Assembly: GCF_032854445.1 (NCBI RefSeq)
Contig: NC_088300.1
Span: 35,631,608-35,695,607, forward strand
Length of the DNA: 64,000 nt
Source of the DNA: Liolophura sinensis
Lineage: Eukaryota; Mollusca; Polyplacophora; Chitonida; Chitonidae
Reading direction: 5' to 3'
The notes below the pieces were generated by a model. It worked only from the letters and a program-made list of their open reading frames with translations, did no database searches and was not told where the DNA came from. The position numbers and the translations under genes were made by a program. Of this stretch, positions 34,601 through 46,600 are shown in pieces. Position 1 is the first letter of the stretch, and every line of letters starts with the position of its first letter.

Positions 34601-37600
34601 ACTCTAAGCATACAAGCATGCATACATGTGTATAAAGTAAATCCATACAGGCATATTTATGTACAAGCCATGTCGTATAGGTGAAATATTTTTGAGTACG
34701 GCATAAAACACCAATCAAATAAATAAAGAAGTGTACAAGCTATGAGGCAAGTAAAGTTTATATATGATATGGTATTGACCTTTTTTCAACTGTTTTGTCT
34801 GTAGAAGGCATTTTTTTCCGGTAATATTATGTGGAGTTATTTTTCAATGGAATTTCATTTTTCAGAACAATCCGTGCAATGTTCTATTTATGAAAACAAA
34901 TTTCTTGCCTGAGATTAGATAATCAAGGTACATGGCGTACGTGACGTACTTCTCAGTCATGTCAACTTCTGGCCTTTGACATCAGACAGAAGTGTTATCA
35001 GGGACAATACATATCATTAGGGACATTTTGTGCATTTTGTAAACCTGAAAATATATCATGTCTGTATTATTTCTGACTGTTTTTCTTGTGTGTTTTTTCC
35101 AGCAATTGCAGTAGCCTCAGGCCCATATATTTATGTGTACAAAAACCTCCGTCCTTACTTCAAGTTCACTCTGCCACCGCTTGAGGTGAATAACGTGGAA
35201 GAAGATGTGTGGAACCAAGCTAAGAATGTAAGTTCCTGCTATGAAATTATAATTTTTAAAGTCATACTTAGGATTCGAGGCATTTTATCTGAGCTAATAT
35301 CAGATGTGAAACATGAAACCATCTTGTATTGCTGTTAGGAAAATGATGAAAACTTGCAGGATCCATTATTCACCCTCGCATATGTAGTGTGTACATACAT
35401 ACATTTTGTTTGTTCAATTTTTGTTTTCTCCAAAACAAGATTTTCTGACTAATGAGATTGCAAGCTCAAATCCTGCTCTCGCTGGTTTCATTGCAGCTTT
35501 TAAATCTAGAAGTTCTCATTAATACTGTAGTTGTGAGCTCAAGTCCACCTTATGCTGGCTTTCTATCCAGTCGTACATGGGAAGGTCTGTCAGCAATCTT
35601 AGGGGGGGGGGGGGGGGGGTCATTGGTTTCCCCTTGACTCTGGCCGGTTTCCTCCCACCATAATGCTCTCCGTCGTCGTATTAGTGACATATTCTTGGGT
35701 ACTGTGTAAAATTTATTTATTTATTTATTTGGTGTTTTACGCCGTACTCCAAATATTTCGCTTATATGACGGGGGCCAGCATAATGGTGGGTGTAAACCG
35801 GGCAGAGCCCGGGGGAAACCCATGACCATCCGCAGGTTTCTGGCAGACCTTCCCACTTACGACCGGAGAGGAAGCCAGCATGAGCTGGACTTGAACTCAC
35901 AGCGACTGCATTGGTGTACTGCGTAAAACACCAGTCAAATAAATAAATAAATGTGCACATCTCAACACTGCCTTAAAAGTGAAAAACTGTTGAGTATACG
36001 GTTAAACAGCAAACAAATATATCAAATGCATGTATTTTTCCCCAGGATTCCATTGATCCAAGATCACTTCATGACATGCTGGAAAATTTAAGGTAAATTC
36101 TGTAGAAATCTGAGTATCTATTATCTTTTATGTTTATTTATTAATTTATTCTGATTCAAAACATTCTTATGTCACCCATCAACCTGTCATATCAATGAAA
36201 TATTTTGGAGTATATTTCAAAACCTCAATCAAATAATTAAGTAAATAAAAATTTCATCAAAGGCTGTACTTAAATTAAATGTATATAAATAGCCATAGGT
36301 AATTATTGTGAATTGATGTAAGTGTTTACAGCATACATTTCTTTACACAGTATTCATTTAGTACAAACATGTATCTCTGAGTTTTGATTTAAGCACTATA
36401 AATGTAGTGTAATAAATGAATTTACATGTGATATGCGTTTGTTTTGCTACAGAAGCCAGGGTGTAACACTGACTGTCAAGTCCCTTCGCTATCTTCAGCT
36501 TGAACCCTCAGAACTCCTGCCCTTCTGTAATCTCTATAAGCATGCCCCACTCAAGAGACAGGTATCACCTAGTATGACTACCTATTGTATTGTTTTACGC
36601 CATTTCTCCACGTGTATATATACGTTTAACATAAAGCCTCTTAAATTATGATAGAGGGCGCCTCCGTGGCTGAGGTGATTAGCATGACAATGCTGCGCAA
36701 TGACCCAGGTGACTCTCCAATGCAGTCGCTGTCAGTTGAAGTATAACTCATGCTGTCTTCCTCTCTGGTCATACGTGGGAAGGTCTGTCAGCAGCCTGCT
36801 GATGGTCGTGGGTTTCCTCCGGGCTCTGCCCTGTTTCCTCCTCCCGTAAAGCTGGCTGCTGTCGTACAAGTGATGTATTATTCACTATGGCGTAAAACAC
36901 CATCAGATAAGTAAATGATGTATATTTGCTTTTGTGCTCCTATTTTCATTGAAAGATATATGTATGGTAATTTGCCCTATTTGAAAGTTGATTGATGATC
37001 ACACTAGCATTTCACTGTGGTTGTAACCCATACAGAATACACTGTTAATGTTAGTTAATGGTTAATGGTTTTAATAAGTTACTGGTTTTGTATTTGGAAT
37101 GTAAATGATACCATGTGGCAGTGCTTGGCCATTCAGAAGGGGGTTTGGTTGCATAGGGATTGATTTAGCCAATTTTAGCTCTTCCGTACATGCTGACAGT
37201 TCATTTATGTTCTAAAGAGAGATCTGCTTGACCATATAAGGCCACGCTGGAAGCTTGTGTATGCACCATGTGTGTTTATATGTTACACAGACTGTGATAA
37301 CCTGCCTGGACACCCTGAAGAAGTCAGTGTCAGACGAGGATGCAATCAGCTGCTTGGTACTGGGAACAGAAAATAAAACTGTCTATGTTCTAGATCCAGA
37401 AGCTTTTACCGTCCTCACTACTGTAAGTTCAACTGGTCAGGAGGAAGAAATTTGAACTTTACAGATGATGTTGTGTTCTATGGCATGACACTGTTGTATA
37501 TACATACAGTGTATGGGAGTTCAACCCCATGGTTTGCCTGAAGAGACTATATCAGAAATATTTGGCAAAAATTCCATATTCGCTAATCAGATCAAATTTT

Positions 37601-40600
37601 CTGTATTTATGAAGAATAGCTCAAAATATTGCATTTTGGCAAATGTCAGAATCACACATGTACTGTTTATAGTGTTAAATGATTCTAAAGTTTGAAAAAA
37701 GTTTGAAAAAGTTATAATATCGACTTCAGACTTGTCAGGTGTACTTTCTGATAAAAATACAGTATTTAGTATTTGAGAAGCCAGGCATTTTGCTGATTTC
37801 TAATAATTTTGATTTTGAACATTTCCTCTCTTCTCTCCAGCCATTCTGATTGATGCGTTTTGATTACCACCAAGTAATATGAATTGGTTTTTGCCTCACC
37901 CTCACAGATGGAGCTGCCAAGTGTACCTGTGTTTCTAAGTGTCACTGGCCTGTATGATGTGGAGTACAGGGTTGTAGTGGCCTGCCGGAATGGAGCAATA
38001 TACACACTTAAACGGTAACTGTTTGTATACCTGTACTTACCTGTACTTAGTCATAAGTACCGTATATTTGGCCTAGTGGTTCGATTGACCTCATCAGAAC
38101 TATACCTAAGTGTGTTTATACCAGATCTTATCAGAGCAGTGGTTTGCGGGCAGAGAAAAGCATCTTTTTGTTCATTTTATTCATATTTTGAGAACTTACT
38201 TGTCATATGGTTATATATGGTTTATGTTAAACTTGTCACCTCTTTGACATTCACTGTTAAATCTGTGTCCCAAAAATGTTGGGGCCTGAAAGTTTTTCTC
38301 CTGACATTGTTACCAGTGGCCTGCCAGGTGATGATTCCTGAAATTTTAAGTTAGGTGAAAAATAGAGAAGAAAAATAGTTATTGTAATGGCCCAGGGCCT
38401 ACAGATATCACTTTAATATGGCAATCAATTGCCAAGATGTTTAATTACGACAATTTAGTCCTTTTTATGCTGAGAACATAATCGATGGGTAGTTGGGTTA
38501 AGCATCAGGATGAACGGAGATGTCATAACCATCGTCTTTATATCTGCATAAGGGCAACACCAGGAACATGACAGTCTAGCTGCAAGGAAACCAAAGAATG
38601 GTAAAATATTACTCTTCAGTGATTGGTGGATTGAATACTGGAAGGGTGGGTAATTGTGTTTTTCTGCTCAATCTGGGAGCCTTCCTGGCATAGGGGGTTA
38701 GCATGCCAGCATGTCGCAGTGACCTAGGATCCTCCTACCAGTGTGGTTGCTATGAGTTCAAGTCCAGGTCATGCTGGCTTCCTCTCCGGCCGCATGTGGG
38801 AAGGTCTGCTAGCAACCTGTGTATGGTCATGAATTACCCCTGGTTCTGTCCCACCATAGTGCTGGACACAGTCGCATAAGAAAAATATATTTGAGTACGG
38901 CGAAAAACACCAATCAAATAAATAAATGAATTCTGCTCAATCTGTTTTTAGAGGATCCGCCACAGCCAAGTACAAGATAGAGTTGAGTTCCCAGCCTGTA
39001 GGGTTAGAAAGGGTGAATAAGAACATCATAGTGGGATGTATGGACGAGACACTTCAGTGTTACTCCACCAAGGTAAGAAACAAAAAACAAGACTTAATGA
39101 ATGATGAAATATCATATAAACATAGAATCATCTTGAAGAAGTTATCATTTTAGGAAGAGTAAGTAATTTGTGTTTGTAAATGTACAATGTTATTTTCTGT
39201 GTGGAACATTTCTTATGCTTATATTTATTTATTTTATTTTTGCTTGTTACCATACTTGAGATTTTTTGACTTGATGATGGCAGTCAGGTTTATGATGCCT
39301 GGGGTAAACCATCGACCTTTTCTCACATTCGGGGCCTTTGTGGCTCAGTTGGTTAGCGTGCTAGCATCGATCGCTGTGAGTTCAAGTCCAGCTCATGTTG
39401 GCGTCCTCTCCAGCCCTAAGTGGGAAGGTCTGTAGCAACCTGCGGATGGTTGTGGGTTCCCCCCGGGCTCTGCTCGGTTTTCTCCCGCATAATGCTGGCC
39501 GTCTTCGTATAAGTGAAATATTCTTGAGTATGGCGTAAAACACCAATCAAGTAAATAAAATAAATAAATTTCCCACATTCAGATGTGCACACCATATAGA
39601 TGGAGGGCAGGTTTTCTTCAACTTTGCATGTGTGGATATGTGTTTGTGAACAGGGCAAGAAGCTATGGGAAGTCCGACTGCCAGCTCCTATAACCTCCAT
39701 GGAATTGTTAGATCACAAACCCAAGGGCTTCGTGGCTGTCTGTGTGGCCCTCAATAACAGTGAGGTTCACATCTACAAGGACAAGTACCTGGTTAACACC
39801 ATCAAGACTGAGGACGTGGTGACGGCCATGAAGTTTGGCAGATTTGGCCGAGAGGATGGCGCCCTGATCATGACTACAAGAGGTAGGACTCAAGGTTTAT
39901 CCACTACTTCTAAGCTATTGGCACAAATGGATTAAGCTGGTTTAAAATGCGAAAGTGGCTTTGAACAATGTGGGGCATTTAGTCATATTTATTTGCCTAA
40001 GAATCAGCATGGCTTTAGGACAGTTTTCAGGCTTGATCCAGTTGACATTTATGTGTGCCATGTGAATGGTAACTGGATCATGTATTTTTTTTACTATTGT
40101 TGCTAATACTGACTTGACCTAAAACTATCCACGTGAACAGAAAAAATTCCTGAACTAGCTTATCTCTGCCTTGAACACCTGCTCCTGTGAACGTATGCAT
40201 TTTCACAACCTGCTTCATTTTAAACTACCTCAGATTTGATCCAAATTAAATTTGGCCTTGTGGACCAGTCGTGTATTTCACATCTACATATGCCTGTTTT
40301 TCTTGTCTCAGAACTTTTGCTATCAGCATAGAACATCACTTTATTTTTCAGAGGATCAAGAACATTAGTATATGTATTTTATTACCGATCATGGGTTACC
40401 AAGGTTACATTGTCAGGCAAAAATAGACAAAAACTCTATTTCTTTGCATTACTTGGAACTACATACGTTGATGGTGGTATTGAGTGTATCCTAGGTAACC
40501 TGGATTGGTGCTGATTCAAGCCTACAAGAAGTGATAAACTTCCATTAGGGTTTACAAGTTTTGAGATCTTTTTTTACAGTTATTGATCATCTCAGAAAAA

Positions 40601-43600
40601 TTTTAAATTACATCTGTTAGCAAGTTAATGTCTTCAAAGTGCCTGAAATTAAAGTAGGGGTACATGTAGTGTATGTATCTGCTGTAATAGAATTGAACAC
40701 ACTCTGCCTGGAACGAGAAAACAAAATAACTGCCTTCAGGTTTATTGTATGTATTCACAATGTTCTCACACTGTCACCGGCCCGGGTAGCACAGTTGGTA
40801 GAGCGTCCGTTTCCGGGGCGGTAGATCCAGGGTCACTCCTGAGTCGAGTCACACCTAAGACTATAAAAGAGGAAGTTGTAACTTCAGCATGAAGGGAATA
40901 GTGCAACGACTGGTTGACCCTTATCAGTATAATGGCTCGGGCGGGGCGCCTTACTTGTCTTCGGTAAGTCGTCTCAGTGAAGCAGCACTAGATAAAAGAG
41001 TGGTGGAAATCCGTCCTGCTACAAGGAGGCACATTACACGTACATGCACCCTAAGGATTCCTTCGTCGTCATATGACTGAAAAGTTGTTGAGTACGACGT
41101 TAAACCCCAAGCACGCACGCACGCATTCACACTGTCATACCAAAATTAGACTTAAATTTGTTCCTTAATGAAAATAAAATATAACACCTTGACCAATTAA
41201 GTTGCTAGTCCAGCTTTTGCTGTGTCAACTGCAGTCTAGTTGTCAGGTAGCTGCACGTGTGTAGGAAAAGTTGATTGTTTTACTCACTGCACACCAGTTT
41301 CCTCCACCCATATGCCTGTCTGCAGTCATATATGGGAAATATTCTTGAGATTAGCTTTAAACAAGGAGAGGATAATGTGACCAAAACACATGTAGTATTG
41401 AAATCTTGTTTATGTGCAGGAGGAGGACTATTGATTAAGCTGTTGAAGAGAAATGCTGTGTTTGAGGAGAAGTCGATATCTGGAGGGCCACCTGCCGCTC
41501 AGAACGTCAAACTGAACATCCCCAAGAAAACCAAACTGTTTGTTGACCAGACCATGCGGGAGAGAGATAATGGAGTGTGTAAGTCACTTTACCTTTATAC
41601 TCTGGGACAGATTCCACAAACACAGTTCTGATTTCTGTCAGAATTTAAAACATTGCCTCGATGCTTCATTTTTAGTAGTGGAAAGTGAAATTTGGACTCA
41701 TTTGCCTTGATACAACCTTTTCGTTTACAGGGCTCAAAAATAAGCTCTAAAATCATATTTCAGATTTCGACTCAAGTCAAAACTGGCTTTGTGGAGAAAT
41801 CTGTCTGTTAAGTTACATCTGTATTTACAGGCTCATCTTCACTTCTTTTTATATTGTTTCAGTGAAGCCTCACTAAAGCATTAGTGAAGTATACATGAAC
41901 CAACCAATCAAACATCATATCAAGTACCAGTACCCTGAAGCTTAGGACATACCTCATATTACACCATACACCAGCTTATGGAAAACAACTTGTGGATCCC
42001 GAGCATAAGATAATGATAACTATGAAAAGAATAACTCAACACGGTAATCTCAGTTAAACCACAACAGACAACATTTTATTCACAAATACAACAGCTGAGG
42101 AATGTGTTTGTGCATATGTATATACAGGTCTTACTTCTGTCAAGCGTAGATGATGTCACATAATCGTGAACGAAGAGTTTCTCAAGTTAACACATTGATG
42201 GTGCTTGCCTTGTGTATATAAGCCGGGAATTTCACTACCCAATGATTTTTCTGGGTTAGTGTTCTTTAGCTGCTATCCGAGCTTTCTTGGGGTTAACCAG
42301 TGACACAGTAAAAAGGGTATAGGGTATCTTGGGCTGTAGCAGTGTTACTATGACCCGAACATTTCTTGGGGTGACCATCCACATAAGGGAAGTACAGAGG
42401 CTGTCTGACCTGCATTGTGACCCAATGATTTCTTGGGGTGACCCCATGAATTAACGGACCAGTGTAAGTAACCTACAGAAATAGGAAATTCCCTCTGACA
42501 TGAACAGCTTAGACTTCGGGTCTGGTTTATAACTACATAATGCCTTTGCAACTGTTACAAGGGACAACTCGTTTTAGAAATCAGCATGTTCTGGTAGTAA
42601 CCCCATAATATCATAGGTGGACTGAGCACCCATGTTTACAGTGGGTTAAAACGGACATACAGAGAACATAGGACTTTAACCTTATGATTCCAGATTAACT
42701 TGAGTTACTTGAATTTCCTGCCTTTATACACTTCAGCAAGTTTTCTCTAACTTATAATGCTATTACACTGTAACAAGACTGTAGCTCATATTCCTCTATG
42801 TATGCATAATCAATCATAGTAATAAATAAAAACAATTTCATAACTCATTCATTAGTGACGTAAAACATTATAGATTTAGAGTAAAAACAAAACTGTTTAT
42901 TTAGAGAGAGGCAGTGAATGCGGGACATTCACATCAAACCGAGATTTCACACTTGAATTGTGTTTTGCCTTTGTCGAGACGATGTTTGGAATTAGTTATC
43001 GCTGCACTCCATGATCTAGCTAAGATGGCTACTGTCATCAGTCTTAACATTCATCATCCGTCTGTCACTTACCTCTGCTGTGAACGGGAAGGCTTTCAAA
43101 TGTGAGCAGTGCTTTCCCATCCTCGAGACAATGGTGGGGGTTCACTAGCATTGGGCTCTTTGATCCAAGATGGCAGTTCTTGGGGCTGTTTTAACTTTGA
43201 AAGAGCTGATGGTAATTCATAGACATTCCCTGTTTACATGCTCCTTGGTAAGTGACATAGCTACTTAGCTTGTTATTCCGGCAAATAGTCATTACAACCA
43301 ATTTTGAAATTAACCAGATGGACAGTTTGGGAAAATGAACTTAAGGTTGTTTTGAGGTTAGTGGCAATGGAGTTAGTTTCCTGTCAAATCAAGTCAGTAC
43401 CAAGCCGTACAAGAGCACATCAGATGATGGTCACACAGCTCTGTCTGCATATGATATCTGTGCACACGTTTACAAGAAGTAAGATGTATAACAGGAAAGG
43501 AGAGAAGAAAACAAAGCATGGGGCACTCTAGTGTTCAGACAGGAAGAACTCACAATCAATCTAAAACAGTTTATCCAAAGTAACATGGCTTTTCATGAAT

Positions 43601-46600
43601 CTATTTATTTATTTGACTGGTGTTTTAGGCCTTACTCAAGAATACTTCACTTATACGACAGTTATGGTGGAAGGAAAGCGGGCAGAGCCCGCGGGGAAAC
43701 CTACAACCATCCGCAGGTTTGTGTCAGACCTTTCCACATACGGCCGGAGAGGAAGGATTTTCATTAATGTAGGCCCACAAAAAAAGCCATGGATTCCATG
43801 TAAGATATGCACTTTGTTCAAGATTAATATTAGATGGGTGTTAAATGGTTTTGAGATGGATTTCTTTTTTCTTTTTAAAAAAACCACTTCATTTAAGTCA
43901 CCTTTTTTAGCAAGTTAATGTCTCCAAACTACGTGAAAGTACCTGTCTTTTGTATTGTTGCTGTGAGTCGAGTCCGATCTGGAAAGAGAGGATCTATTGA
44001 TTTGTTTGCTTTTCTTGCAGCTATGCACAGGACTTTTCAGCGAGACCTGTATCTTCTAAGGCTTAACACAGCCAGGAGCTATGTGAAGGCTCTGGAAAAC
44101 AGCATGAACCCAATCTCCTCAGACCCAGCAGAACCTCTTAAACTCTCAGCACAGGTAAGTGCTATTTTACTGAGGGCTCTAGAGTATAGTGTGAACACCA
44201 ATCTCCTCAGACCCAGCAGAACCTCTTAAACTCTCAGCACAGGTAAGTGCTATTTTACTGAGGGCTCTAGAGTATAGTGTGAACACCATCTCCTCAGACC
44301 CAGCAGAACCTCTTAAACTCTCAGCACAGGTAAGTGCTATTTTACTGAGGGCTCTAGAGTATAGTGTGAACACCATCTTCTCAAACCCAGCAGAACCTCT
44401 TAAACTCTCAGCACAGGTAAGTGCTATTTTACTGAGGGCTCTAGAGTATAGTGTGAACACCATCTTCTCAAACCCAGCAGAACCTCTTAAACTCTCAGCA
44501 CAGGTAAGTGCTATTTTACTGAGGGCTCTAGAGTAAAGTGTGAACACCATCTTCTCAAACCCAGCAGAACCTCTTAAACTCTCAGCACAGGTAAGTGCTA
44601 TTTTACTGAGGGCTCTAGAGTATAGTGTGAACACCATCTCCTCAGACCCAGCAGAACCTCTTAAACTCTCAGCACAGGTAAGTGCTATTTTACTGAGGGC
44701 TCTAGAGTAAAGTGTGACCACCAATCTCCTCAGACCCAGCAGAACCTCTTAAACTCTCAGCACAGGTAAGTGCTATTTTACTGAGGGCTCTAGAGTAAAG
44801 TGTGACCACCAATCTCCTCAGACCCAGCAGAACCTCTTAAACTCTCAGCACAGGTAAGTGCTATTTTACTGAGGGCTCTAGAGTATAGTGTGACCACCAA
44901 TCTCCTCAGACCCAGCAGAACCTCTTAAACTCTCAGCACAGGTAAGTGCTATTTTACTGAGGGCTCTAGAGTAAAGTGTGAACACCATCTTCTCAAACCC
45001 AGCAGAACCTCTTAAACTCTCAGCACAGTTAAGTGCTATTTTACTGAGGGCTCTAGAGTAAAGTGTGAACACCATCTCCTCAGACACAGCAGAACCTCTT
45101 AAACTCTCAGCACAGGTAAGTGCTATTTTACTGAGGGCTCTAGAGTAAAGTGTGACCACCAATCTCCTCAGACCCAGCAGAACCTCTTAAACTCTCAGCA
45201 CAGGTAAGTGCTATTTTACTGAGGGCTCTAGAGTACAGTGTGAACACCATCTTCTCAAACCCAGCAGAACCTCTTAAACTCTCAGCACAGGTAAGTGCTA
45301 TTTTACTGAGGGCTCTAGAGTATAGTGTGAACACCATCTTCTCAAACCCAGCAGAACCTCTTAAACTCTCAGCACAGTTAAGTCCTATTTTACTGAGGGC
45401 TCTAGAGTATAGTGTGAACACCATCTTCTCAAACCCAGCAGAACCTCTTAAACTCTCAGCACAGGTAAGTGCTATTTTACTGAGGGCTCTAGAGTATAGT
45501 GTGAACACCATCTTCTCAAACCCAGCAGAACTTCTTAAACTCTCAGCACAGGTAAGTGCTATTTTACTGAGGGCTCTAGAGTAAAGTGTGAACACCATCT
45601 TCTCAAACCCAGCAGAACCTCTTAAACTCTCAGCACAGGTAATTGCTATTTTACTGAGGGCTCTAGAGTAAAGTGTGAACACTATCTTCTCAAACCCAGC
45701 AGAACCTCTTAAACTCTCAGCACAGTTAAGTGCTGTTTTACTGAGGGCTCTATAGTATAGTGTGAACACCGTCAGCAGATCCTCTCAAACCCAGCAGAAC
45801 CTCTCAAACCCAGCAGAACCTCTTAAACTCACAGTACACGTAATTTACTGTAGGCTCAAGAGTACAGCATATACAACGTCTGTTCAAACCCAACAGAATC
45901 TCTTTAACTCTCAGTACAGGTAATTTATTGTAGGCTGTAGAGTAGAGCGTGAACAATCATCTTCTCAAACACCGCAGAACCTTTTAAACTCCCAGCACAG
46001 TTAATTTACTGTAGGCTTAAGAGTACAGCATAAACAATATCTATTCAAACCCAACAGAGCATCTTTAACTCTCAGCACCAGTAATTTATTGTAGGCTGTA
46101 GATTACGGAATCCTGTTCAAACCAAGAAGAACTTCTTAACCTCTCAGCACAGGTAATTTACTGTAGTAAAAAGAAAAACTAGATTTATGAACTACTTGAA
46201 ACTGATGGTGTATATCATTATTACAGGTTCAAGGTATTGGGCCAGTATTCAAACTGAGTGTGCACCTCCAGAACACCTCTCTCAGCATCCCCTCCATGAA
46301 CCTACTCATCGTGTTTGATTATGACAATAATCTCTATTCCTTCAGAAAATCACACATAAAGGTAAGTCTGACTAACAAATGTTGAGCACATGGTGAAACT
46401 ATATTGAAATAAGTGAATAAACAGTTTCATTTTCTGCACTTACCTACACAAAAGCAGTATTTTATTTAATGGGCTTGGAATGATAGTGTCAGATTATGCA
46501 GATTAGTTATATTCCTTCTAAAACTCTCAACTGAATAACAGGCTAACAGCATAGAACTTTATCGGCTAAGAAATAGTTGTGACTTGAAAATGTGACATGA

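Noticed and set aside
44179-45769. Long repetitive open frames on both strands (up to 209 codons)
   Set aside because: The period of 87 bp is 29 codons, so the absence of stops in one unit repeats in all. The plus-strand frame derives from BBS1 exon 12, and the minus-strand frame is its shadow.
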